A program made the translations under genes and the position numbers. From Cricetomys ansorgei (lineage: Eukaryota; Chordata; Mammalia; Rodentia; Nesomyidae), in contig JAMJFZ010000107.1 in assembly GCA_026225945.1 (NCBI GenBank), positions 44,568,501 to 44,632,500 of the forward strand: a stretch of 64,000 nt of DNA, written 5' to 3'. Below, in pieces: positions 24,242 through 35,614 of this stretch. The notes below the pieces were generated by a model that searched no databases, was not told the DNA's origin, and was given only the letters and a program-made list of their open reading frames with translations. Within the stretch, counting starts at the first letter, position 1; each line of letters opens with the position of its first letter.

Positions 24242-24966
24242 CAATATTTAAGAAACAGCTGTTTATCATTCTTTTCCACGTATCTCACATATGAAGTGTG
24301 TATAAATCTAAATTTGTAATCATATAAATCATGTAATCATGTAAATCTAACTTTGCCTCTCCAAACTGAAACTTACCAAATCCAGCATAACCTTATTATT
24401 CTTCATATTAAGTCTAAAAATCTATGTTTGAAATGAGTAACATAGTTAAAAGTGGTTTTACCTGAGCATTATCCTCTCCTCACAAGAGCCATTCCTTCTT
24501 CAGGAGTTCTCTGAAATCCTGTGGCCTAATAAAATTGAACTTCCTTCCATAAAACAAATTCTGGACCCATGTCTTGGAGAACCAGAGATCTTTCCCCTGG
24601 ACATTATTAGATTAGGGTGGCCACAGAATTTAAGCCTGGACAATTAAATGTTGTCCTCTGAGGATTTTGTTGGAAAGAGAGGGAAAGTTGCATTTTTTTG
24701 TCTAATTATATATAATCTCAGATCTTCAGTTTATTTTTGAAAAGAAAAAGATAACAAGGTGTACACAGCTGCAGTCTGGAGAAACCTTATGGGCATGATG
24801 GACAGATACAGCCATTGTGAGAGCTCTTGGTGCTGATCGAGGGGGAGTCAGCACTTAGATCTGTGGTCCTTGGTACTCAGCTAGGGTGGTAAGTTCCTTT
24901 TGACTCCCCAAAATTTTTCAATTACTTTTCTTAAAATTGCATCTTATAAAGAATTTTACATTTCAT
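24241..24966. other. Unique DNA
   Basis: No repeat or gene recognised. Confidence 0.5.
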
Positions 24967-25045
24967 TTCTTCCTTCCATCCTTTTTTCTTTCCTCCCTCC
25001 CTCCCTCTTTTCCTCCCTTCCATCCTGTTCCTCATTCCCTCTCTC
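24967..25045. repeat. TTCC/CCCT polypyrimidine tract
   Basis: Nearly pure pyrimidine run built from TTCC and CCTC units. It encodes the Ser/Pro/Leu-rich piece of an 86-codon chance frame. Confidence 0.85.
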
Positions 25046-25489
25046 GTCCCCTATGCTGATTAAATTCAGATGCACTGTGGAAAGGAATATGCCCAGTAAG
25101 AAATTATTATGTGACTTAATCTGTCAATCAAGACAGAACTACCCACACTTTACTCCTTAGTAACAAAACTCTTTCATCTTTTGAACCTCATAAATGAAGC
25201 CTTCATGACTTAGTCATTTCTCAAATATCTTACTTTTATTTTGATTGCATTGTGAATTAGGTTCTAACATATGGATGCTAAATGGCTATCAATATTAATA
25301 GTAAAGCACCATTTTTTCTACAATGCCTGTAGTCCTGCACAGAGTTCCCAAAGGGGAAATCCTCTAGCCATCCATCAGCATTTACAAAAATATGCCTTCT
25401 GTATCTAAATGCACATGAACCATCAATACTTATTTTTCCATATTCTCATAATTTTGTTTATTATTCCATCTCATGTTTGTATACCTAGT

Positions 25490-25605
25490 TAGAATGGGAT
25501 CTGTATAAAAACAAAAATCATGTTTTATTTAGTACTAAATGTGTGTGTCTGGTCCAGTGCCTAGAACTTTGCATTCTACATTTCATTGGAGAGGAGAATA
25601 AATAT
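25490..25605 (+). mobile_element. L2 3'-end fragment
   Basis: The order 'gaatgggatctgta', 'aaaatcatgttttatttagtact', 'ctggtccagtgcctagaac' and 'aataaatat' follows the L2 3' end. In intact copies that end reads as a gggca-ggacc-atgt stretch, then a cctagcacagtgcctgg stretch, then aataaat. Diverged but co-linear. Confidence 0.45.
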
Positions 25606-26304
25606 CTGTACCATCTGTGTTTAATGTGGATATCATGATGGCTCCTCTTAAAATTATTCATTTAATTATTTGGATACATCCTTCGGCTTGAACATTAAAA
25701 AAAATTCTTAATAATATCCAACATCCCTTGGAGTCCTATTTGATTGATGCTCCTCTTTTGCATTTTCTCATATTACTTTGTGATATTGAGTTGAATAACA
25801 GCCATGTATGTATAATTAGTAAAATATGCAAATATTTCATGTCATTATATTTCAGCTTAGAAATCAGAATGAAAAATTGTTATACTTAACATGTTTGGTA
25901 CTGTAACTTTCTTCAAATGTCTATTCCTGTCATGAGTTTTGCCTAGAAAATGAATGGTGTATCAACTCTGACTGCTTCATTCATTTATCAGGTGTTTATA
26001 GCTAGACATACAGATATCAGTAGGAATAGATCTTCTTTTTGAGCATATGTAGGCCAATAATATGTAATAAGAAATAATGTTGAAATTGATTTTATTTAGT
26101 AGAACTTCTGTTTATAGAGTAACAGATCTTAGCTGCAGATCGTTCCCATGGAATTTCTTTGTTGGAGATCATCCTCAAATGTTTGGGACTCCTTGCCTGA
26201 ACTTTCTTGACTTCCTTTTTAGTTGCATGAAGAAGATACATTAGAGGACTGTGGTGGAAATATGTCAATTTTTTAATATAAAATTATTTATGTACAAGTT
26301 AAAA
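25606..26304. other. Unique AT-rich DNA
   Basis: No repeat or gene recognised. Confidence 0.5.

Positions 26305-26390
<86 letters not shown>
26305..26390. repeat. Compound (CA)n(TA)n microsatellite
   Basis: An uninterrupted (AC) run at about 26306-26350 passes directly into an uninterrupted (AT) run at about 26351-26389. The purity suggests a young, probably length-polymorphic array. Confidence 0.97.
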
Positions 26391-26392
<2 letters not shown>

Positions 26393-26607
26393 TTTCCTAA
26401 CACTTTACAGTTCCTTAGGGATAAAGTATAGTTCTTGCCCTTATGGTCTGGTAGGTGGAATGCAAAACTGGTTGGCTGAGATTCAGCACAAGATTGATTG
26501 AGTTTACTATCTCACAGGCTTTAGACTTCAGGGAACTGGCTGTTGAGAAAGCCAGCAAGCATCCATATTTGCTCTTTTTGTCTCTTTCCGTATGAATGTT
26601 TGATGCT

Positions 26608-26973
26608 TGTTATAGCTTGGATTTGCAATGTACTCTACGGGTGCATGTTTTGAATGCACATTCCCAGTGGGTGGCTATGTTCTGAGAGTTTGTGCAGTCT
26701 TTAGAAAGTAGGTGCAGTCTACTGGAGCTGATTTTTGAAGGTAATTCTTGTCCCTTGCTCTGGCTTTCTCTATGCTTCCCACTCTTCCATGAGGTAAACA
26801 GCTGCTGCTTCATGCTTCTGTTCTCACAAATGAATCCATTCTACCATGCCTTGCCCACTATGGTACCATGACGTTTTGTTTTTTAAAGAAACTGTGAGCC
26901 AAAATAGCGTATTGTTCCCTAGGTTGTTTTCATTGGGCATTTTGCAGATCACAGTGATGAAAAAATCTAATCA
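26608..26973 (+). mobile_element. Old LTR-like element (MaLR-like)
   Basis: Begins 'tgttatagcttgga' and ends '...tttgcagatcacagtgatgaaaaaatctaatca', with 'actgtgagccaaaatag' and 'cttccatgaggtaaacagctgctgc' in between. This order matches a familiar class of old mammalian LTR-like repeats with TG...CA ends. No target duplication survives. A hAT-type non-autonomous element is the alternative. Confidence 0.45.
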
Positions 26974-27120
26974 AAAGATTTTATTTCCTTTGATCATCTG
27001 CTGGTAAGATTCACTGTTGAGGGAAGGGAGATACAGCTTCTTACTTGGCCACAGTCTAAACAATCTTCCAAGTGAAGTTTCCCAAATAACTGGGGTTTGG
27101 GAAAGCAAAGTTAATACTTG

Positions 27121-27212
27121 TGTTAGTTGGTCTTTTTTCTCTGTAAGACAATTTCTAAGATAAATATCTTAAGGGTGGGAAGAAAGATTTATATTGGCTC
27201 CGTTTGTCCCAG
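27121..27212 (-). mobile_element. Old LTR-like element, first half (interrupted)
   Basis: 'tgttagttggtctttttt ... taagggtgggaagaaagatttatattggctc' resembles the end of an old LTR/hAT-like repeat in minus orientation. Its continuation appears to lie beyond a second element, at 27664-27835. Confidence 0.4.
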
Positions 27213-27220
27213 TCCTATAA

Positions 27221-27655
27221 TGTTTAATCGTGGTTGTCAACTTCACTAGATCTGGAAGGAACTAAATGCAAGCCAATGAGCCAACCTCCCAGGTATATTC
27301 TTGATCAGAATATTTGAAGTGGAAAATCCTTGCAAGATGTGGGTGGCACCTTTCACTAGTGGCAGCCCAGGTTAAAAGAAGGAAACTGCTTTTTCCTCCC
27401 ATGGGTCATTCTCACCAGCAGGTTCATCTACCCTATTGCTGCTACTGCCTCATTACCATATTAATATAGGAACTCCTTTCTTAGGGCTTCGAAAGTTTGC
27501 TGAAGAAGAACAGCTCCTCAGGAATCCTTTCCCAACCTCATAGCCTCAGCAACTACTGGATTTTTGGCCTTTTTTTTGATGGAAAGCCATAGAGACACCC
27601 AGACTCTATTGTATTGAACAATTGAATAAATAATCTCAAGAAAACCCTGACTAAG
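27221..27655 (+). mobile_element. Rodent interspersed element nested in an older one
   Basis: The unit starts 'tttaatcgtggttgtcaacttc' and has 'agatctggaaggaac', 'tggtatattc'-like and 'gtgggtggcacc' parts. Next come 'accagcaggttcatctaccc' and 'agcaactactggatttttgg', and it ends 'aagaaaaccctgactaag'. This is the layout of a common rodent non-autonomous element of hAT-like or LTR-like type (name not certain). The flanking words 'tcctataa' (27213-27220) and 'tcatatag' (27656-27663) agree at 6 of 8 positions, compatible with a decayed 8-bp target duplication. Confidence 0.45.
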
Positions 27656-27663
27656 TCATATAG

Positions 27664-27835
27664 TAACACAGAAATATTACAGTAAAAAGGTATGAGCAGA
27701 GGAAACCTACTTACTTCATGGCAGCTGGGCATCAGAAAGAGACACAAAGAACCTAAACACAAGATTTATATTCAAATATATGATCCTAATGACCTACTTC
27801 CACTAATAAAGAACAATCTCCTGGTTTTAATGTAT
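27664..27835 (-). mobile_element. Old LTR-like element, second half
   Basis: 'cttcatggcagctgggcatcagaaagagac ... gatcctaatgacctacttccac' continues the same old repeat type begun at 27121-27212, in the same orientation. The 435-bp element therefore appears to have landed inside it. Confidence 0.35.
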
Positions 27836-29334
27836 AATAGTGTTGTAAAATTATGGTAACATCAATGAATTGATTCTGTGACTGGTTAGAGCCCTTCTAA
27901 CCCTATAATCTCTGAATACTGCTGTGTAGAAAGCCTATAGGGTCATTGTATATCCAAGACATAAAAATAATTAAGTGACATTCACATTTTCATCCTCCTG
28001 TTCACATTTTCATCCTCTGTGCTCTTTAGGGTAATTCTTTAGTGAAAGAGTAGCTGTCTTAAACCCAGACTCGTGTGCTCTGTAGAACTCTAAATATTGG
28101 CAGTTTCTTTGTAACTGTGACAGGGCAGAGATTCCTACATCTTGTCTCAGCTGGGGCCATTTTTGATGTAACTTGATCCTCCTTTTCTACCCACACAGTG
28201 AAAAATCCTGTGGGAAAGTACTCAAACCTGTTCTAAAACTCAGGATTGAAATGCTCCAGCTAACTGCATGTTTTTGCCTTCTGTTAAACTGCTTGCTTGC
28301 TTTATGCCCCTACAACTATCAGCCAAGATGTAGCTTTTCTGTGTCCTTTGCCTTTAAAAATCTTCCTGTAAAATATATTTGAGGCTGCTTTATGAGAACT
28401 GTTTCTCCCAATTAGACTTCTATCATGCTGAGTGGTCTTTGTGTCTCAAGGCCACAATGAAACCTCTCTCTCCAGTTTTAGTTTCTCCCCTATCAGTGGT
28501 CTAATCACAAAAACATACTTGATAATATTTCCATATATATTAATTTCCTTGTAGAAGCAAACTGTCTAGATCATATGTAATTCATTAATATTTTTTCCAT
28601 TGAATTGTCTGTTTCCTGTTACATGTGACTGACTCAGTGCTGAGACTCTTTTTTTCTTCTCTACAACAATGGATACACAAATGTGATCCATTAGAACCAA
28701 GTGTCTACTGTGGATATAGGTCTTTGGCTAAGATTATCTTCACTTACAAAGCATAGAAAATTACTTGAAATCGTTGTAAGTCATTTAAAGAATGAGAGTT
28801 AATGATTTGTCTCCTGGGAGGAACAAACCTTGAGTATTTTATTGCAGCTAACACCAAATCTTGGATAGAGAGCTATTGTGAAACTCTAGGACACAATCAT
28901 CAGGAACAAAGCCAGCCTCCCTTCCTCAGAATCTCAGACAAATTATCTTGGTCAGGCCAAGGTCTTTTGAAGGAAGCAACATGCCTTTTCTGTGTTTCTT
29001 CCCAACTCGAGAATACTGTGCCACACCGAGACTTTTTATGATTGAATTTGCTACTACATTTACCATGAATAATTATGGTTTTAAAAAGCACAGTTTTCTC
29101 AAATATAGACAATAATAGGGATTGGTAATTTAGTTGTCCTTTTCTGGTACAGTTAACAATGACTCCATTACCCAAAGTGCTCAATAAACCAACTGCTTCA
29201 TTATGCTGAAAATGTGATCACTGAAACTACTGGTTTTATAAATGTAAAGTTTTCTAGATGAAAGTGGAGGGCAAGCAGATTATCTATTTTAACTAAGAGA
29301 AATCTTTAAAGACCTGGGCACTCCTTTAAAGTAT
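27836..29334. other. Unique DNA, possible LTR trace
   Basis: No gene recognised. The 28,230-28,480 part ('tttgcctttaaaaatcttcc', 'gtctcaaggccacaatgaa') vaguely recalls an LTR R/U5 region, but nothing firm. Confidence 0.4.
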
Positions 29335-29402
29335 TGTGTGTGTGTGTGTCTGTGTACATGTGTGTGTGTCTGTGTACATGTGTGTGTGTCTGTCTGTCTG
29401 TA
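29335..29402. repeat. TG-rich 20-bp tandem minisatellite
   Basis: The 20-base unit 'tgtgtgtgtctgtgtacatg' is present twice without change (29341-29360, 29361-29380) and then half (29381-29390). It is preceded by (TG)n and followed by (TCTG)n. Confidence 0.95.
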
Positions 29403-31780
29403 GGACGAAGTCCATTTTTCTTTCCACATAATAATATGAATACATAAAGAACTTCAATTACATTTTTGTCTTCTTTAAAAAGACATCTACCTCTATTTTG
29501 CTTCCAGGCTTTGAATATGCTTCTTTTTTCCTGATAGTTAACATTTTGTGATTATGTGATAGCTAGGCAAGTTTGCAGGAAACTGTTATAAGTTATGTAT
29601 ATTTTATTTCAATTCTGAACTCCCAAAAATCTCTTGGGTATTGTTCTCTGGAATATAGCAATTTCTAAAGACCTGTTTTTTTTTTATAATAAATATGAGG
29701 GCTCTTAATATATGAAGAAAAGCTTTAATGTCTTTGATGAATAGCAATAACACAAAGTTTGGCTCTCTGAAATTTGGTTGATAGTGTGAAATTCCTTTGT
29801 ATTTGTAAATAGAACAGTATTGTGCCTTTGGAAGATTCACCTGGCATTTTCTATATTTATCCTGGCCAAAAGAAAAGATCACAACAGCATTCACTAAAGT
29901 CATATGTCTTTTTTCATGCTGAATGAGATATCTTCCAGCTTCAATAGTTTTAAGTTTTAAGTAAATTAGAATAAAGTGAATGTTAAATATACATAATCCA
30001 TGTGTATGTTCAGAAGTTTGCCTGTAGCTGATGCTTTTATGACATGATATGAGAATGTGGACCTTGTGCCAATCTGATGATGAGGCATAGAGACAAATAA
30101 GTGATTTAAGATGAGACCATCTATGCCAACAAAGGGAAATTAAACTATCTTTCCACATCCAGATGAAGTATTTAAAATGTTGGAAGGAAAAGAGTCATTT
30201 GTTTTTATACTTATCTTCAAATCAAATTCAAGATTAGAAGAAAAAATGATAAACTGTCAAGAAATTACTATGTGAGATTGTGGAGTCTGACTTAAATGAC
30301 ATACTATCTTGGCTGTGATTATCATCCTCTGTTGATCAGAGTAAATTGCTTCTAGATGCCAAGATTTGCCTCAATAGTGAATTAGATGCTTAGGGAAACA
30401 TGCACAGTGCTTAGACTGCCCAGAAGAGTCCCAGGCGCTTGTGAGTAGATGTGATGTATGTGGTGGGTTTTCAAAGCACACCTCACAGTCCTGCTCCATC
30501 CCACAAGTTCCCCAAATGCCCTGTGACTCAACTGAAGTGCTGCCACCATGCCAGACATCAGGGATATACCCAATGTAAAAGATTCTGCAGATTGTAGTTC
30601 TGCCATGTTGTGAAAAAACTTATTAATTCCAGGGCATCATTTCAGTACCATACTGTGTGCCATGCCTGGGTATAGTAACAAGACCATCCTTGTATCAATA
30701 AGCTTAAAGACAATTCTGTAGCTCTAGTGTTTAGAAAGAGAGAACAAGATGGCAAGAGCTCCTGCTACTGTGCACTTAGAGTGGCTACAGGAGGCTGTAT
30801 CTAAGAGGTTTTCATTTATTGCCAGTTCTGGATGTTTATGTGTTTGTTGTCATGTAGAATTCTCCAAAAATGAGTTCTTAGAGAAGGAGATGTATTGCAT
30901 CTACCATTTTTCCATTTCCTACAGCTTCTTCCTTTGTGTCAGTTTCTTCTCTTTACTTTATATATTATACATGTAATATACAATATAATATTACATTTAT
31001 TTATTTATACATACGTCTTACTTTTCCGCACCTTGAGAACTTTCCAACACAGATTAACTCTACTTGATATTCAGAGCTTTATTTCGTTCAGAAATTGTCT
31101 TTCCCCTTTCTTTCTTTCCATCCTCCCTACCTCTCTGACCTCTTTGTTTCTCTTTCTTTTTTTTGTCTCTTCTTTTTGTTTAACATCTTATGTTAAACAA
31201 ATAGATAGCAAGCAATCGTGGCCAGCCATTCTAGACTAACCAGTGAGCTCCTGTTTCAGTGAGAGATTCTGCTTCTAAAATTAGGGTGGAGAGTAATTGA
31301 GGAAGACACCTGATACAGGACTTGATATGCATCTTTATACACACATGCACATATATGCTACCCCTCCCCCCTGACAAAGATGTTCTTAGCAGGAAATTAT
31401 GAATGGTCCCATTTGATCAGGGAGAGAACTGTATTTTTCCTGCCTTTTGAGTGCTCAGCCTCAACATTAGTCTACCTCTGATTTTAGTCTCTCAGTAAAT
31501 GCTTTCTGTACATGGCTGAGCTGTTGGCCCTGGGGTAAGCAACTGTAGTGCACTGCTTGAATAAGGTCATAAGAGCATAGAAAACCTCATAATACATATT
31601 TTGTATATGTCAGATCTCTAGTACAAACTATACCAACTGTCCTCCCTGGAGCTATATTTTTGTAATGAAATTTTTGGGAACAACAAATGACTTTTTAAAA
31701 CACACCTGATTCACCAAAGTATGCATGCATCCCACTGGTTTTGCACATTTTACTTTATTATTATTTCCCCCCTTTGAATT
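29403..31780. other. Unique AT-rich DNA
   Basis: Nothing recognised. The longest open frame in the window (184 codons, minus strand, 29604-30158) lies here. It has no domain, no supporting codon bias and a composition typical of AT-rich chance frames. A TTTA/ATAT-rich patch lies at 30,957-31,010. Confidence 0.45.
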
Positions 31781-31895
31781 ATTTTTCTTAGTTTCATTGA
31801 GGCATAATTTCCGTTATGAATTGCATACCTTTAAGATGTACCACCCTGTGTTTTGATACATGGATACACTGTGGTCCAGTTAATATTAGTTTGAT
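31781..31895 (-). mobile_element. L1M-type 3' end fragment
   Basis: 'gtttcattgaggcataatttccgttatgaattgcatacctttaagatgtacc...' is, on the minus strand, the terminal part of an old L1M 3' UTR, the same class as 20540-20835 but a different subtype. Confidence 0.6.
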
Positions 31896-31949
31896 TTAGT
31901 ATATTTTTGGGTTTATATATTTAAGTGAGATGAAAAGAAAAATTAAGAT

Positions 31950-32960
31950 GATTCCATGTATGCCATCAAAGAGTAAGCAAGTCTCACAGCATGTGGGATC
32001 CTCCCTCCACTCCACCTGAAGACCTAGCATAGCGTACTCCTTCCCCAAGAGTAGCTGTGACTTGACCTTCTCAGTGATGGCAAAAGAAAGCAATAAGCCC
32101 TGAAGCCTCACAGTGCCCTGAAAACTCTCTGCTGGAGGACTGTGGCATGGAGGGCCTGTCTTCTTGCCTTAGTGGTATCCTCAGTTTCAACAGTATGGGG
32201 ATAAAGACGATGAAGATGAAAAGGCTGGCCCCCACTGGTTGCCCTCCCAGGATCCAACCTTGGGCAAGATACAGAATAGATTCCCCACCAGATTGGCAGT
32301 TGGGCAGTCAACTCCTGGTCCCCTCAGTTGCAGGATTTCTGGAAGGAGACAAGAACACCCTGACCCCACATTGGCTGTTCTTTGAGATGATCAGTACCAG
32401 TCAAGGACCCTAAACTCTGTCATGTTCTAAACTTCACTGTGTTCGTCCCCAAAGCCATGAGATCACCAACCACTCCAGACCTATAGTCACAGAAATTCTG
32501 GTGTCTCATGGCTGTCACCTCCTTCACTGTAAGCTCTCAAGCCAGCATTTAATGGCAGAGACCATTGTTCCCACCTTTGAGTGGTTTCAGGGGCCCCCTG
32601 CAGTGGCCAAGCTACACCAGACCTGCAGGAGACACTATGATTGTAAAGTCTACCAAGAATTGACCTTTGTTGTGAGGCTTTGGCACTCTGGGCCAATGCC
32701 TGTAGACTCTAGTCAGGCTGGCTGTGTGCCTGAGGATCTGGGGAAGCCTAGGCATGTTGTCAGAAGGCCCCACAGCTACTGGGAAAGAAGAGACTCCCAA
32801 GCCTTTCCTAGCACCTATTGCAGAAGCTCATGTTTTACCACAGTTGGCTCCTAGGCGTGGACAAATGCCAGACAGAGGACATGGCAAGCAGCCAGGAGGC
32901 TGCAGAAGCTGCTGGAAGTCTCTAGAAGTACTTCCACACAGAATTTGCAGCAAACTGAGA
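31950..32960 (+). pseudogene. Candidate decayed processed pseudogene, unidentified
   Basis: A block clearly richer in GC than its surroundings, with protein-like conceptual translation broken by stops and frameshifts. One frame gives YPQFQQYGDKDDEDEKAGPH (about 32171-32230). Another stays open apart from one stop from about 32,147 to 32,854, including TFEWFQGPPAVAKLHQTCRR (about 32576-32635). A third carries KEETPKPFLAPIAEAHV (about 32787-32837). No intron-like interruptions are seen. The block ends at a poly(T) run rather than poly(A), which argues against simple plus-strand retroposition. I do not recognise the parent gene. An unrecognised LTR or conserved non-coding block are alternatives. 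Confidence 0.3.
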
Positions 32961-32981
32961 AATTTTTTTTTTTTTTTTTTC
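32960..32981. repeat. Poly(T) run
   Basis: About 20 consecutive T. It could be the reversed poly(A) tail of a minus-strand retroposed element lying to the right, but no such element is recognisable there. Confidence 0.9.
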
Positions 32982-35278
32982 TGCTGAGTTGATCTCTAGT
33001 CAGGCTTTGGCTAAGGGTCACCCTAGGATGATACAAGGATCAAATCTTGTCACGTCCTTCAGAGCACAGAATATAGCCAGGACTTCATTCTGATTCCACA
33101 ACCGCCCAAGCACTAGCCCTCAAGAACCATTTGTGGGTAAAGACAAGAGCTAGAATGAACGTCTCTGCTTCAGAACAGACAAATGTGTTTCCTAAGAGGC
33201 ATTTGTTACAAGGCAAGCCCGCCCCACACAAGGGCACACTGGAACATCATGACTGCTCTGAAGTGCCAACTTCCCCTTTGTAAGTCTGTTACAAGCAATC
33301 AGTAGAAACTCTCCCTACAGGAATCACACTTGACTGCTTACTTCCTTAAAAAGATCACAGAGAAAGGAGCTCCGAGAATGTTCTCCAATAGCTTGATCAA
33401 GCAGATAGCTACACATCTAGCCACCTGCTCCTTTTATGATAAACCAAGCCATGTCCTCCCAGCTGATAATTCACTAGAAACTCCACCAAGAGGAGAGAGT
33501 GGCTGAGAGAGAACCTGAGCCACCACATACCGCCTCCTTTCCTTTCCTAGATTCTCTTTGCTCCTGGATAACTTCAGGCCTGAGTTCAATGCTCATAAAA
33601 AGAACTGTTCGATTCCTTACACAGAGCAGAACTTACTTAAGAATAACAGTAGCTGTATCACATGCCTTCATTCGCTGTCCAACTTTCTGGACAGTGGCAC
33701 TGAAGTACAAAGAGGCTCAAAAACTTGACATTGAGGGTCAGACCCAATCTGACCCCAGACCTCCTAATGGCAAGGTGTGACTCTTATACTGTGATGTTGT
33801 TCCTACTTGAGAGTACCACTTCCCTGACCATAAAATGTTACCTAAGTTGTTTTATAAAGAAAAGTTACTCTAACAAAACAGCAACAAAGAACACCAGAGC
33901 ATAAGCAAACCAATTAACAGAAAAGAAGTCCTCTAAAGTGCCAAGAAGTCGTGCTCTTATGAACAACCTGCCGTTAATTTGTCTTTTTACTGCACAACAT
34001 TTAAAAACTTTGTTTTGAAAGTTTTCAGAAGTCAATGCTACAATATTTAACTTTAAAAAAAAACATTTAGAGTAGTAGTTATTTTTTTAAAATCCTCATA
34101 TCCTGATACTTCAATAGTATCCCAATACTTTAATATTTATCAGAAATTTTCTATATAATTTTCCAAAATGATTATGTAATATTGCTGGGGACTTCTAGGC
34201 ACTCTCATTTAACATAAAGAAAAATGTGAGCCAGTGGCTGAAACATTTGGACTTTGTCATGATGTTACAAATGGAGGCACAAATGTTTCATACAGGGACA
34301 CAAGTGTTACATATGGGAGCATCTTCCAGATCTTCTTTTGCATGGTTAAAATTTAGTAGTAAATTTCTCTTCCTCACAGATGTCCCATAGCCACTCACAT
34401 ATTTACTTTGAGAAAAAAAAATTGACTTTAACATTAATAATCCTCATATGACACATGGTCCTTGCTCCTCATTATAGCAAACATCAGCCCCTGTGTATAA
34501 AACATGTGTGATGAGAGAGACACTTCAATAGAAAAAAAAAAGTAGATGTTTAAATTCTCTGGTTTCTAGAGTCACAGAAGGCGCAGATTGATCCAGGGAA
34601 ATTTTGTTGAAGGCTTTGTCGTGGACTTGACTGTGGCTGTATCACTGCACTCTCTGGACTAGGAATAAATAGACCTAGGGAGCTGCAGCTGCTGAGCTTC
34701 ATGGGTTTATGAAGGCCTGGATTAGGAAAAAAAACAAACATCAAAACATCAAATCTAAGGATCATTTGTTAGCTGAAACATGCCAATAAGAAGGAATTTG
34801 GTGATTTTTCTAACTGTGCCTCAGTATTGGCAGCCTCATGTTCTCAAGGAGGCTTGTGAGACGGGACTTGACCAAGTCCTGGCACTCAGCTGGAGGCAAA
34901 TCCTAAGAAAGACATGCAAACACCAAGGGCTGTGACCTTCCGTAGCAAGAGGGTGAAGAGAGAGAAGCGACCTCTGCAAAGGAGTGCAGGTTTCAAACAT
35001 GGACACAGATGACTATATGCTCGGGAATGGGCACCAGGGCACATGCCAGAAGTCACAACGCAAATCTTAAGGATGATGGTTTTTTTTTTTTTTCAATTTG
35101 AATTTACATAAAGACTGTGGCAAAAATGTGATTGTCATATTGAATTGGTCCTGGAACAGGAAATAACTCATAAGTAGGGCTTTATGAATTTTGTGTAGTT
35201 CATCAAATGCTAAGGACTCCAGATTGAGCTATTTCATGCCTTCTGTTGCCAATTACTGGATTAGGAAAATTGTTCCAT
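32982..35278. other. Unique DNA, possible MIR at 33.6-33.8 kb
   Basis: No gene recognised. 33,640-33,775 ('ctggacagtggcactgaagtacaaagaggctc...gacccaatctgacccc') may be a minus-strand MIR. Poly(T)/(A) runs lie at 34,056, 34,413, 34,531 and 35,080. Confidence 0.4.
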
Positions 35279-35347
35279 TTCTTCCTTCTTTCTCCTTCCT
35301 TCTCCTTCCTCTTTCTCCTCCTCCTCCTGTTTCTCCTCCTCCTCTTC
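35279..35347. repeat. Polypyrimidine tract (CTTCCTT/CTCCTC)
   Basis: A nearly pure pyrimidine tract with CTTCCTT-type units turning into (CTC)n. It is purine-only on the other strand and could form a triplex. Confidence 0.88.
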
Positions 35348-35614
35348 ATGATTAATGAATATCAGGATCTTAGCAATGACTAGAGATAAAAAGAAAGGAA
35401 ATTAAAAATAACTGCTAACCCAAGTGTATTATTATTTGTAACAAGAATTCTGAAGAATAGATGCAAGAGAGAAATTTTTCGCTATTGTGTTTATCAAAAC
35501 GATCAAAATAAAATCCATCAAAAATGAATATATTATCCTAATACCAAACAAAGCGAATTGGTCAGAGAAAATGACAGGTATATTTTTATACCTACTTGAG
35601 TGGTAAATGGAAAA

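Noticed and set aside
29604..30158. 184-codon open frame on the minus strand, the longest in the window
   Set aside because: No recognisable domain, no coding-like composition, and AT-rich surroundings where a frame of this length can arise by chance. No splice or promoter context.
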